A stretch of DNA of 64,000 bases from Hanleya hanleyi (Eukaryota > Mollusca > Polyplacophora > Lepidopleurida > Hanleyidae), in the NCBI GenBank assembly GCA_036873755.1, contig JAVTVY010016162.1, positions 1 through 64,000 of the forward strand, in the 5' to 3' direction. The notes below the pieces were generated by a model. The model searched no databases. It worked only from the letters and a program-made list of their open reading frames with translations, and was not told the DNA's origin. Shown here piece by piece: positions 51,781 through 64,000 of this stretch; position 1 is the stretch's first letter; each line of letters begins with the position of its first letter. The translations under genes and the position numbers were made by a program.

Positions 51781-53746
51781 GCATATTTTGTAGACCAATT
51801 TATCCTGACATCTCGGCTAGTAAACGATATATAGTCTAAGCAGATTTTTAAGTGACCCTACTCGTATCTACATGTAATTTACCAGTATTCTGGTTACATG
51901 TGGTTTGATCACGACACTCTTATAACAGACTTATGGCAGTATCTTCAATGCTCTGATGAGATGACCATGCCTCCCTTTTAACTGAATCAGAGACCATCTG
52001 AAACTCATTCCCAATGCAAACACAATACCAAGTTCTCCTGACAGTATGGTAGAATATCAAAGAACAACCTTCATTTATACCCCGGCAGTTCAGCATAGCA
52101 TTAGAGAGGCTGACATCTGTGGATTGGCTTGTCCTGTTTAAAAGCTTTAGGATTTGACCTGCTGGCAAAGGGCAGTCTGTTGGATCAACTTTTATTATCT
52201 CAACCACATGTTGGTCAGTATCTGTCAGTGGGCTTGTTAGTGACTATTTATGGGTATCAAGTGGCTATCAACTCAAACAAAATTAGATGTTCTGGTGTTT
52301 ATCACCTTTGAAGATGCTAACTGAGAAGTGGTTTTCTAACCAGCAAATAAACATTATGAGTGTTATTTGCAAATACAGAATAAGTGACTGTGCCTACCAG
52401 TTAGAAATTGAAGTTGGCAGATACAGGCAGTTAGATGGAGGTGTCCAAGAAAGGTCATTGAGTATGAACATGATTTTATTCTGGCCTGTCCTAAATATAT
52501 TACACCTAGAAAAAATGCTTTTGAATCAATTTCTAATCTGTGTACAAACTTTCATTCTCTAAGTAGCACAGTGAAGTAAATTTATTCTGGGAAACTGCTC
52601 CACAGAGCAAATATCAGATTGATGTTGCTTGCTTGCTAAAAGTTGAGTGATCAGTAAGTTAATTCATGCAGTGTGAAAAATCCTACATTTGTATAAGGAT
52701 CATGTCAAGCTAATCGTATGCACATTCATGTATGTCATAGTGATGTGGTTATATTGAATTATGTCAGTTTCGCGTCTTGACTCCTGTGAATTTTGCTTTA
52801 TTTTGCCTTGTACTAATCTGCCATGTTTGGCACCTTGTTGTTCTCAAATTGAATGACTATACTACCAGTCTACTGACTGTGCTGATGTGTCAATAAAAAA
52901 GTACAAAATAAAAAAGGTATGTAAGTACAGGCAGTGGATTGTTACCAATCTTTTCCATTGATGGAGAGAGAACCTCAGTCATATTTTATAAGTCAAATTC
53001 TTCGGGTTTATATTATGAATCAGAAATCAGGGAACCCAACAATTTTTCCCTAAACAGGAAATATTTGCAAGTTCCCAAATCAGGGAACAAACTAGTAGGC
53101 TTCCTGATTTGGGAACTCATTCCCTGAATGGGACATAAGTTCCCCATTTTGGAGTTGGACCGGACTGCCTTATATTTTTCCAGGATCTAAATCAACTTAT
53201 TTTCCGGGACTTTCAAGTACCTTTAACATACTATATACACTGAGTGAGTGAGTGCATTCTCAATTATTGAATACTTGCAAACGGCATAGAATAACATAAC
53301 TAGCAACATAGCAAGGGATTTGTTTTTATTTTTGGCTAAAACTCCAGACTTTCCAGGACTGACAGACAAAAATCTGGAATTTAAAGTGCCGTTTGTGCCT
53401 GGAAATCGGTAATAATATAAAATTGAAGGACTTTCCAGGTTTTCAAGCACCCATGGGAACTCTGTCTCCATCCCAATCAATCACTCATTTCCTCCGCTGA
53501 TAATTCCTTATTGCAATATGGCATTGCTGCGTTAATTAGATAGGCATCAAGGGATGCCACGGCAATGCTGAGGCAACTATGACCTCTACTAATAGATACC
53601 AAATTTGCAGTATGAATTCATCACCATGTGTAAGGCTGGACAAAGAGCGTGAAATGGCTACATAAAAATTAACCATACACTGTTGTCAAGACATGCCTGT
53701 TTACAAAATGGCTGCCAAGGTGGTCGCCATCAACATGATTGTGACG
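51781..53746. other. Non-coding, no gene supported
   Basis: Only short open frames. About 52990-53130 has a locally repeated TCAGGGAAC / GGGAAC theme. Confidence 0.35.
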
Positions 53747-53915
53747 CAAACTGTTCCTGTAGTTGCTGCCCCTACTAAGTCTTCAGTCACCACTGTTCCT
53801 GTAGTTGCTGTCCCTACTAAGTCTTCAGTCGCCACTGTTCCTGTAGTTGCTGCCCCTACTAAGTCTTCAATCACCACTGTTAAGTCTTCAGTGACCACCA
53901 GTAAGTCATTAAGAA
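53747..53915. repeat. Minisatellite, 42-bp unit
   Basis: Three full copies and part of a fourth of ACTGTTCCTGTAGTTGCTGC plus CCCTACTAAGTCTTCAGTC. An 86-residue open frame across it (PVVAAPTKSSVTT repeats) keeps frame because the unit is 42 bp, but has no other coding support. Confidence 0.75.
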
Positions 53916-54244
53916 CGTGGATAACGCCGTTTGTTGCACCTAGGTCCATGTGAATCATCTCCGCTCGCTTGCGACCGAATATCACCTCAACATCTGTATA
54001 ATGATAACACATTAAAAACAAACAGGGTAAATTAAAATAAGTTTTACCTCTCAGTTGGAAATATTTCCTTTGCGCATTGGAAAATACTTAAAGCATAACT
54101 GCGAAGATATTTTTTCGGATGCGGGAAGTGAATTTTTCTGAAATTTTTAGTATTTCTGTTAAAATCCTTCAAAACAGCGTAGTTTTGAGTTTTTTGGTAA
54201 TGTTCGGTATTCGGTTTCTGTGGTATTTTTACACGAGAATAACG

Positions 54245-54690
54245 AGTGTAATTACAAGCGTCTAGTCCATCATTCATAATTCAGCCGTCATCCATTAAAG
54301 AATATCCGCGTCCATAATCCGCGTCCATAAGACCTATTCCATATTCCATATAACAGTATTAGCACCAAATTCAAAAAGACAATCGTAGTATACATGAACA
54401 TAGGCTTGTTTCCTGCAAGAGAGATGCGGTCAACAGTTTTCAATGATGCCGAAAAGACATCATGATGTTCCAAAAATATCAAATCCGTATAGCTGATCAG
54501 TATTCTTAATCCATAATATTCGTTGTAAAGTCGTCATCTAAAGAATGATGTATCTCAGTCACGCTTTGATTGTGACTGTTCATATGAGTACCATGAGGAT
54601 CTTGAAGTACATGGGTTCATACGGCCCCTAGCCCCGGGTTAAGCGGAATTAGACACAAGTTACGAAACGTAGCGCCATAGATCTTGCACG
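54245..54690 (-). repeat. Dispersed repeat, inverted copy 1 (partner at 60180-60615)
   Basis: The reverse complement matches 60180-60615 at roughly 90% or more by eye: TTTCGTAACTTGTGTCTAAT, TTGGAACATCATGATGTCTT and ATGGACGCGGATATTCT. A third copy lies at 61275-61575 on the same strand as this one. Confidence 0.8.
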
Positions 54691-57600
54691 CTATCCAACG
54701 TAAATGTACCTGTATTGTGTCTGAGAATGGGGAACTTAAAATAGATGACACACTGAGAAAAGAACGTGTGAAGCATATTGCGCAAAGTTGTAGCTTCTAG
54801 ACCCATTGATCCATTTAATTGGAATATATTGTCTTTACATGAAAGTCTTTGCCAGTTGAGGCGAACGATTGTTTGTGCATGCCTCCACACACATCTGGAG
54901 CATGCTAGGTGGGCAGTTGATCACTCTATTTATAATGTATGTATAATTTTTAATGAGTACTGGTAATGAGTTTCCCCCTCACCAATTTAATCGGCCCGGA
55001 TCACACTCTATAAAGAGCGAACACTATTTTTAATCCAGATCAATCACTGCCTCTGATGAAGGAACAACAATTCCGAAATCGGTTAGGCTGCAAATTGTGG
55101 TTACTTTGATAGAAGCCCCTAATCTGTGCCTTCTACACATATCTTATCGTTTTAATCTGGCATGGCAATACTTCAAATTCGTTGGGTACGTTGAATTCTT
55201 GTGAAACAGCTGTGCGAGAATCCAATGGTCAATTCCCACTATAGTTCAAGTTTATCCCTGGACAAGTCTGCTCAGGTGCTGGCGAAACTGGTGCACAGCA
55301 TGTACGCCACTGTGATCTTCGGGTTGCTCTCTTGATCTCTCCTTTATTTTTATAAACATGAAGCAGGTTTTTCAACTATTGATAACTGGTGTAAATATGA
55401 TAATATGGATAAAATGTTCCCACCATTCCAAGAAAGGACCAACAAGCTTACATTTATGATAACCCTGGCAACCTCAGGTCAAAAATATACCCAATATCAT
55501 CAGTTGAAAAACTTGCTCCATGTTATAAATATAAAGGAGAGGTCAAGAGAAGAACACGAAGATCACAGTGTCGCTGACACCGGGGCCGGACAGCATTGTC
55601 CAGGGATTACCTTGAACTATAATGGGAATTGGCCATTGGATTCTCCCCAAATAAAGTTTCACAAAAACAGTACTGTACAGAATTGTAGCAAGTGATGATC
55701 AGATGATGTTCTAAAAAATCAACGAAACGTGATTGCTGCAATTGGCATGAATTTGACAAATATTTGTAGGATGGTTGTCCTGGTGGGAAATTAACCGCAC
55801 AATGTCGGTTAGTTAGGTTAGTTGTTCTAGGTATTCTTGCATATACCATGTTCACCCGATGCATATGTTGAGGCATTAATCCATCAGATACTCGATGCTC
55901 ATCCATTAACATCAGACGAGTTACTTATTTGAGCTGATCTGTCATCACAGCTCCTGAGCTAGCATGTACAATTTTGCTTAAGCTGGTGCTAGGGGCTATG
56001 TTGTTACATGTTTTTCATAGTTTCCATATGAACAGTTGTAATAAAAGCACGGCCGAGGTACCAGGGCTACCTCTTATAATCCTCTGTATAGAATGCAGAA
56101 TTCTAGTGTGAATGCGAGGTACAGATGGAGGCTGTCCTGTGGAGTCATATGAATGCTCTTTAATCGCATGGGTTTTTCTTGCTATTGCATCAATTCCGAA
56201 ATATGCACATGTGACGAATTGATTATTCACGGTGAAGCAATATTGTCGGTTTTATGTGAAGGATTGATTATCCAGTGTGAACATTAACACTTGTTAAATT
56301 CGTGGCGTCTTAAATGAAGAAATGCATTGATTATGCTGTACATTGGTTACAGGTATTCAGATCATGACGGATAAATTTGTTTAAATGATTTGGATAGGTG
56401 ATTTCATGTGTATGTAGAAGCGGTAGTTGCTGCATAATTTGTATTCTTGCGCTGGTACACGCGAAGTGAGTGAAATGTTCTCACAAGTTTGAAATGGTCT
56501 CACCTCTATGTTATTAGTCGTATTCTTAGGTCGACTATGATTTGTTATATTGAATACAATTTTTCTGCAGAATATCAGTGTTGTTGGTTTATTCCGTTCT
56601 GGAATCCGGGGGTCACAGTTTAGTTTGTGACAGCACAACAGCTTCATATTTTTCTTAGAACTCCATAGATTTGCAACTGAACTCTAAATAATGGGCTCAG
56701 AACAAACTTGTTGCTCGATGCAAGAGTTCTGAAAAACATCTGATAGATTCCTGGAATTACTCATGGTAGGAAAAAAGTAAACCAATCGTGGGACTATTAA
56801 AATGATATGAATATGAAAAAGTCGTTTCTTTTGGTGATAGAATGCAAAACAGTCATGGCTGGATTTGGTCACAGTTATCCTAACCTATATGTGGTAATAT
56901 CCATCGATGGACCTCCAGCACAAAGTAGAAAATTACAAAAATAAAATCAGGAAGTGTGGATTTGACTCCAAATGAGGGAGATAAAGTCTCCTGGGTTTAT
57001 TATTTCCCATGATGGCTAAATTGGGGGTCTGGAGTGGCAATCTGTAAAATAGTGGCTGTAAATTCCTGGAGAGTCCAGTTTCCAAGAAATCTGCATTTCT
57101 TGTGAGGCTACTTGCATAACGGAGTTGGAACTGTTTCTCTACAATTTATAAACAGCCTTTAGAGAAGCACGCAAATTTCATGATGACAACATCGATGAAA
57201 TAAACAATAATAAAGCATGCAAGTGCCAGCGGTCATAATAATTGATGATGAGAAGCACAACATTAATATGGATGGATCCTGTAAAACAGAAGTGATATAC
57301 TATATTACAGGAGCAATGAACGGTCAGTCAGCCGAGTTGTCAATCTCAAAACCTGGTGGGTCAGGAAGACCCTTACGCCCCCCTCTCCACGCCTCCTGTG
57401 GGTCCTACGCCTATGATTATGCTGGTAGAGCTTCCGTGCATTTAGTCGGAGTCATATATGTTTGAATCCTGCTGACAACCAATTCTTCTTTCACTCTCAA
57501 AAACCAATTCATCTTCATTTCACTGTGGAATTGAGTGCGTAGGTAGACATCGGTACTATACTCACATGTCCGTATTCCAAATCCGTTCTTCCTAATCACG

Positions 57601-60179
57601 ATACTTTCCCCGGTGTCGGAACGGAAGGTGTGTTCACCCTCGGCTAACGTGTCCATGTGGATCACACGGTGTGGAATAAGAATGGTAAATGCAGAACCCA
57701 GGAAGGAACACAGAGGTGTACTGATTTGAAATGAACCCTGTATTGCTCCTCCAATTTTCTTGTTCTAAAGATTTTACAGTCACAAACTGGGTAGCAAAGT
57801 GGTGGTTAGTTTTGTCTCCTTCAAGTGGACAGATCCATGATATTAATGGACAGTTCTCTTCAACCCTACCAGGCTTGAGTGATTTGGGGTCTGGAGGTGC
57901 CTCTGGCCTGGGTAATGGGCTGGAATATTTCACACCCTCTCCTCCCCTCCTACCCCATACCCAGTTATCTTTGTTACCCCTCAGGCCAGGGTAAAGGGCT
58001 GAAAATTTCCATAATATATATCTGGGTCAAGAAAATATAAAAAATCCAAAATGGCATATATGACGACGTCACAGTGACGTCATCTTGTCGGAAATCATTT
58101 TTTGCCGATGTTTTAGACCCATTTTCTGACTTTTTCTGATTTCAATATTTTCTAATTAGTATGATAGAGAATAATTAGTTTGACAAAATTACATCGCTGG
58201 TCTATTATGACGGTATAGAGGTCTCTTTCATTCAAGTTTTAGTTAATGATTACATTTTACATGACATCATGCTACGTCGGATGGATGAGCGTAGACCACA
58301 ACAACGTCATTACATTCCAAAAATAATGGAAAGCAATCGATGACGTTTTCGAATGTTGTGACTTCCGTTTTCTGGTGGTATAAGTTTTGACTTATATATA
58401 TCGTATACTTGGATGAAGAAATTAATCCACAGAACTATTGCCACAAATGAACAACTATAACTACAAAGGCCTTCGTTTCTGGCATTTTTGCAGAACATTG
58501 GAAAGCTTTGCTAGTCACCTTTAGGAGCAAATTTAGCCTACAAAATCTTACTCTTTGTGTCAAAATGACTGTCTAAGCTTTAAGTTAAACTCATCATTTT
58601 AGCTGAGCGGCGATTTGCAAAAAAAAACGCCTAAGTTTCGGAGTAAAATGCATCCCCCGTACACACGGCCACATCCTATGTCATTTGAAAGCTTATGTAT
58701 GCACTGTTCTGTTAGATCGGATGTGGTCTTGAAATATATTGCCGTAAGGTAAAACATCCATTCAAACGAACCAATATCGAGTCTTATCGTTACGAAAAAA
58801 GAAAGGGGTGGGTTTGCTTCAGTGTTAATAACCTTATTCATTTTACGCCAATGCACAGTAGTGAGGTAGCAATTTTCTTTCCATTAAACGGAAAATTTAT
58901 TGATAACAGCTATGTTCAGCTATCTTGAATCACGACGTCACTCGGGGGTCATCTCCAAATACCCAAGGAAATATTTTCTAAATACACAATAATGGTTTCT
59001 TTACTAGGTTATTAAATGTAATAAAATTCACATATTTGTGTCAATTTATTGCCACCGGTTCTGTGTATCATTGCATGAAAAGTATAGGCTATATAATGTG
59101 TCTCACTACCATAGAGAATAGAATATGTGAACAGGAAGTATTTGTCAAATTTATACATTTTCAATGTCTACTAAAGGTTTATCTAAGATTGTCAAACTCA
59201 AACATCTGACTTCAGCAAAACTTGATAAAAATGTTTTATGACTTAATTTGTATATTTCAATGACTTCTTCTAGCTCTTGTTAATTTTAAAGCAATATCAA
59301 AGGTTATCTTGATTATCGTTGTGGGTGAGCGGTCAATTTACATGTTTTCCCACAGTATGTTCTTCCACATTTAATAAGATTTGTGGATAAAGTGTTCCAT
59401 AAATTACTGTTTACAGGTCACTAATTTTCCATCCTTTGAAAATTTCATAACTATTTAGGGGGTCATCATAAATTAATATTAAAATGATCATATCCACAGT
59501 ATGTTCTTGGAAACCTACTTGTAGGGTTTAATATCATACAAGAAAATTTCCATAAACATACCCACTCCTCAGGTATGTTCTGACCCTACAAACAGCCCGA
59601 GTATAGGACATCACTATATGTACTCATGTACTTCAAAGCAGTTGTTTCGGATATTTTGGGGAGTATATCTTCTGTTTATCCCAAGCATAACTCTCAACAA
59701 GGGTCAAGCCTAATCATCAATACAATTAACAATAATGATATTTAATATCCAATATAATGATCTCGCTTGTTCTGTGCTTCACATATACTGCTATACAGTA
59801 TTATTACGGTTTGTTAATGGTGTCAGGGCAGAATTATCGCTTCTAGTGATGTTTCGGCTGTAGCGCTGTTCTATAGCGCTGTTTCTCATAATGCCGTCCG
59901 TAGTTTCCAAGCTCCATAAGGTCCAAGTTCTGTACAGAATTATTACTATTTTTCATCAAAGGTGTCAGGACAGAATTCTCGTTTCTGGAGTTCTGTAGGT
60001 AGTGGAATATATCAATCTCAATTCGAGATTTATCTGCTTTGAACCATTTCATGTGTATGCTGTTTCTTTCAATGTCTTTAACGAACTTGTAAAATAGAGC
60101 TATGTAATCAAGCGCCTCCACTCGCATTTTCTCAAATTTGACGATACATATCGCATGCTGATAACAAAATACGAGCGTA
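54691..60179. other. Non-coding block between inverted repeat copies
   Basis: No recognisable coding domain on either strand. GACGTCACAGTGACGTC (about 58065-58081) is a palindrome with two CRE-like halves. CCCACAGTATGTTCTT recurs at 59350 and, shortened, at 59496. I cannot say whether this block is one element bounded by the inverted copies. Confidence 0.35.
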
Positions 60180-60870
60180 GCGTGCAAGATCTATGGCGTT
60201 ACGTTTCGTAACTTGTGTCTAATTCCGCTTAATCCGGGGCTAAGGCCCGTATGAACCCATGTACTTCTAGATCCTCATGGTACTCATATGAAAAGTCACA
60301 ATCAAAGCGTGACTGAGATACGTCATCCTTTAGAAGACGACTTTACAACGAATACTATGGATTAAGAATACTGATCAGCGATACGGATTTGATATTTTTG
60401 GAACATCATGATGTCTTGTAGGCATCATTGAAAACTGTTGACCGCTTCTCTTTTGCAGGAAACAAGCCCATGTTTATGTATACTATGATTGTCTTTTTGA
60501 ATTTGGTGCTAATACTGTTGTTTAGAATATGGAATAGGTCTTTGGATTATGGACGCGGATATTCTGTAATGGACGACGGCTGAATTATGAATGACGGACG
60601 AGACGCTTGTAATTTACAAGGTATATCATATGGATTAAGAAAAGTGGTCAGCAACACGGATTTGATATTTTTGGAACATCATGATATCTTGCTGGCATCA
60701 TTGAAAACTGTTGACCACTTCTGTCTTGCAGGAAATCATCCTAGTTTGCCGTATATTATGATCTATACTTTTAATTTAGCGTTATTATATGAATTAGGCC
60801 ATTGGATTATGGGCGCAGAAATTCTTCAATGGACGACGGTTGAACATTGAATAATGGACTAGACGCTTCT
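60180..60870 (+). repeat. Dispersed repeat, copy 2 plus a partial tandem copy
   Basis: 60180-60615 is the inverted partner of 54245-54690. 60600-60870 repeats its second half again (GATATTTTTGGAACATCATG, ATTGAAAACTGTTGACC, CTTGCAGGAAA). Confidence 0.8.
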
Positions 60871-61274
60871 ATGCCACAGTTTCCAAAGTCGATAAGGTGC
60901 ATGATTTGTTCAGTATTATCACTGTTTTTTCACAAAAGGTGCCAGGACAGAATTCTCGCCTCTGGAGTTCTGAAAAATACCAAACTAAATTCAAGATTCA
61001 GCAGCTTTGACACATTTTATGAGTAATCAGCGCTGTCTTCCGCAGTTATCAGGGTCTGTAAGGTCCGAATTTTGTTCATTATTATTACTGCTTTATCATA
61101 TGTGTCAGAACAGAATTCTCGCTTCTGGAGTTATGTAGGTAGTGAAAAATACCAATCTCAATTCGCGATTTTCTGTTTTGACACATCAACATACCCACGT
61201 TCCTCGCGTGTTTCAACCCTGAATACAGATTCTAAATAAGAGTGGGCATATGCTCACATGATCTTGTTCGTTTA
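60871..61274. repeat. Related degenerate repeats
   Basis: GACAGAATTCTCGC(T/C)TCTGGAGTTCTG recurs at about 60951 and 61101 and, inverted in context, at about 59970. Non-coding. Confidence 0.5.
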
Positions 61275-61575
61275 CATTACAGGCGTCTAGTCCGTCATTC
61301 ATAATTCATCCGTCATCCATTAAAGAATATCCGCGTCCATAATCCAAAGACCTATTCCATATTCCATATAACAGTATGACAATCACAGTATACATAAACA
61401 TAGGCTAGTTTCCTGCAAGAGAGAAGCGGTCAACATTTTCCAATGATGCGACAAGACAGCATGATGTTCCAAAAATATAAAATCCGTATCGCTGATCAGT
61501 ATTCTTAATCCATAATAATCGTTGTAAAGTCGTCATCCAGAGAATGATCTATCTCAGTCACGCTTTGATTTCGTA
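61275..61575 (-). repeat. Dispersed repeat, copy 3
   Basis: Same strand as 54245-54690, sharing ATTAAAGAATATCCGCGTCC and ATGATGTTCCAAAAATAT, with small deletions. Confidence 0.75.
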
Positions 61576-61836
61576 TAACGATTCTGGCATGATCCGAGAC
61601 ATACATCAGAATAATACCGCTGAGATACAGAATGTAACATCTAATATTAAAGTAGTAAGAAAACTCTTTATCAGCCGTGCCTATGCGAATTCCTAGCTCC
61701 AGTTAACGACGGACCTCCAGTACAGAAGAGAGAGAACAATAATGACGACTTGGCTCCAATATAAGAAACAGCGCTGTTTAAGAATACACATGAAATGTGT
61801 AAATCCGATAAAATCGAACTGAGATTGATATTATCA

Positions 61837-62023
61837 GTTATGATGTTTGTTTGAGGGGGCATACGAACTATTTACATGGTCAGTGTGGGGAATTCTTATC
61901 GGTCGAGCCGTCATGGTCAGTTTGGGGAATTCTTATCGGTCGAGCCGTCAGGCGAGACCGATAAGAATTCCCCACACTGACCATGTAAATAGTTCGTATG
62001 CCCCCTCAAACAAACATCATAAC
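61837..62023. repeat. Perfect inverted repeat, 68-bp arms
   Basis: Arms 61837-61904 and 61956-62023 are exact reverse complements. The 51-bp spacer holds a third, direct copy of part of the arm (TTTGGGGAATTCTTATCGGT). This would form a strong hairpin; it may be a recent foldback duplication or an assembly artefact. Confidence 0.9.
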
Positions 62024-63059
62024 GATTTTATTATGCCGAAGAGCCTTTGTTTAAGCCGAAAACGCGACGACAAGAACGATTAAATGCTGTTTGTTTTCGT
62101 AAGACAACTTCAACTGATTCACATTTCCTGACCTAATACGAAAGAGTCGCGCATGCCCACAACGTCTTTGGGTTGAAAGCAAACGCTGAGGCGCAACGTC
62201 GCAAAGCCATTGAAACGACGTAGCTCTTCGTTTTGTGACGTGTCGGCTTTGTGACGTTGCATTGAAGGACAGGCTACGTCAATTCCACCTTCCACTATGG
62301 TAACGTTAACACGTGGTTATTCATATTAGGTGTGTGGCTGCCCTAATACGAACTATTTATGGGATGGCAATTGACCAATCGGCTATCAAACAAGCTACTC
62401 TGAGGCGTAATAATTTTCAATACCTACAAAAGATCTTCATAAGCGAAAATTTTGTCCTGACATCTCTGATAATAAAACAGTAGTAATTCCGTACAGAACT
62501 TGGGCTTATGTACCTTGAAAACCACGGAAGACATTAGAAGAAATAGCACTGGTAAATAGCGTACACATGAAATGTTTCAAAGCAGATAAATCTCTGAGAT
62601 TGGTATGTTTCAATACCTACTGCAGAAATATCTCTAGGAGCGATAATTCTGCCCTGTCATCATGTGCGAAACACAGAATAAGCGAGATCATAATATTGGA
62701 GATTGTATATCATAAATATTAATAGAACAGTCCCGAGATGGAAGTCTCTAACGATAAAAGGTGCGAAACGACGTCATGACCCATACGGTGTCACACCGAG
62801 GTTAGGCAGCGAACCATTTCTTAACATTGGAATGCTGTATTATTTTATCCACGGTGATTTATATGCGATGATTTGTGTTTGCAAATGCCTATTTAACTCC
62901 GAGACAATAACATCTTCAAATATGTTTGGATGTTTAGTATTTTGAAAGCCACAATGATAATTATTTTACGGGTTTTGTAGTAGAGCCATGGTTAAAGCAT
63001 TACCCGGTGCCTAAACCTGACTCGACGTCACGTGGGAAATAGCGTCCTTTTGCGCCTTT
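62024..63059. other. Non-coding, no gene supported
   Basis: CCTAATACGAACTATTTA at about 62340 echoes part of the palindrome arm. No coding domain. Confidence 0.35.
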
Positions 63060-63990
63060 CATGGCTACCAAGATGTGGATATGACTTCTCGGAGGGTTCC
63101 CTGTTGGAAATGTAGATTGCCAAGGAAGAATTCTGTCCCTTCTGTTCTTTAATATCTACATACATGAACTCGACATTAAAATATATCGGTCGAATTTAGG
63201 ATGTAATGTAGCCGGAGCCTAAGTTCTTTAACCACCCATTATACGCTGACGACTTATACCTTATTAGTCACCTTCAGAATCCACTTGATATATGTGATAT
63301 TTTTGCGACTGATAATAATATTGTCTTCAACATTAAGAAATGCTTATGCATGTGTTTTCGTCCAAAAAAAAGTGCAATGACCGGAAAGTTCCCTCTGTTA
63401 AACTGTCTGGCGCAGAGCTGAATTACGTTGACAACGCCAAACATGCCAAATATCTTGACCACTTTTTCTTCAGCGATCTCACTGACAGTTATGATATGTC
63501 TGTGCAAACTAGAAAATTATGCATTCGTGCCAACATCTTGGCTCGAAAGTTCTATATGTATTCTCAAGATGCGAAGAAGCAACTTTTCTCGTCGTACTCT
63601 ACCAGTATCGTACTCGTCATGTAACTGGAAAAAACTGCGTGTCACATAAAACAACGTTTTTCTCTGGTTAATGCACTGCCCGAGCAATTGTAGTGCTACT
63701 TACATGTTTGGGATTAACTCTGTACCCAGCTTCAATGAGGTTATTCGACGCCAGATTAATTCTCTACGGAACAGACTTATGCCGACAGACAACTTCTTAC
63801 TTACAAGTTTGCGGCTTTCCGATTTGTCACAGACTCCGCGTTTAGTTTGTCATTGGTCTCGTGAAATCGATGTAACGCTCTAGTAATTTGTCTTTTGGTT
63901 GCCATCTTATCATTCATTTGTTCATTCTATAGACCATCTGTGTCTGAAATAAATAAATATTATTATTATTATTATATTAAAGAGTTCTCT
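63060..63990 (+). pseudogene. 3' end of a decayed LINE (non-LTR retrotransposon)
   Basis: Reverse-transcriptase C-terminal sequence in shifting frames: FNIYIHELDIK (about 63150-63185), CMCFRPKKSAMT / VKLSGAELNYVDN (63390-63440), SVQTRKLCIRANILARKFY (63500-63560), and a later RRQINSLRNRLMP segment (63745-63785). Several stops and shifts. It ends with AATAAATAAATATTATTATTATTATTA, the simple-repeat tail typical of such LINEs. It is 5' truncated and inactive. Confidence 0.75.
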
Positions 63991-64000
63991 CTCGAAGCTG

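Noticed and set aside
53693..53953. 86-codon open frame with PVVAAPTKSS repeats as a gene
   Set aside because: It is explained by a 42-bp minisatellite whose length keeps the frame. There is no start context, domain or neighbour support.

Overview
The window looks like animal (metazoan) genomic DNA carrying a large integrated virus-like element of the Polinton/Maverick (adintovirus) type at its left end, followed by transposon- and satellite-rich DNA with no recognisable host gene. I favour a marine lophotrochozoan, probably a mollusc, because of the style of the repeats (GGACGACGGAC tails, ~155 bp satellite). That is an impression, not a test.

Layout. 1-2238 (+): protein-primed DNA polymerase B, entering from outside the window and with a frame break near position 95. 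2290-2373: an intact tRNA-Leu(UAA) gene with a Pol III terminator. 2617-9252 (-): the adintovirus core, in order from the left: adenain-like protease, double jelly-roll major capsid protein, pX/pVI-like protein, penton-like minor capsid protein, two small virion-type proteins, FtsK/HerA packaging ATPase, a Thr/Pro-rich membrane protein, and a retroviral-type integrase with a C-terminal chromodomain. 9200-11087 (-): a tandem family of four small proteins that look like duplicated PC4 (p15) ssDNA-binding halves. 11.7-18.65 kb: an accessory region of two mirror-image convergent gene pairs. Pair 1 (12174-14036) is an acidic protein facing a RING protein, between inverted promoter arms. Pair 2 (14791-17804) is an IAP-type RING protein facing a CARD + AT-hook + double-PC4-like protein. 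Each gene of pair 2 has a TATA box preceded by a tandem array of perfect YY1-type sites, and a large inverted repeat lies between the two genes.

The most striking observation is that three of the four accessory genes end in a 16-nt histone-type 3' stem-loop 18-47 nt after the stop codon. Two of these are followed by a purine-rich element like the U7 snRNA target. The capsid/protease cluster and the polymerase instead have ordinary AATAAA signals. Together with TATA, YY1, CRE and NRF1 motifs, this suggests a separately regulated, possibly S-phase-linked set of regulators of innate immunity and transcription (CARD, RING, PC4-like). Several accessory genes and the polymerase carry nonsense or frameshift lesions, so this integrated copy is probably partly decayed.

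18.65-64 kb holds: a TIR MITE (22.17 kb), a LINE C-terminal remnant (23.4 kb), a decayed Helentron (24.57-32.24 kb: protease, HUH Rep, PIF1 helicase, AP-like endonuclease), a second MITE (33.76 kb), several tandem arrays (32.85, 35.33, 41.94, 49.46, 51.66, 53.75 kb), inverted dispersed copies (54.2/60.2/61.3 kb), a perfect 68-bp-arm palindrome (61.84 kb) and a LINE 3' end (63.06-63.99 kb).
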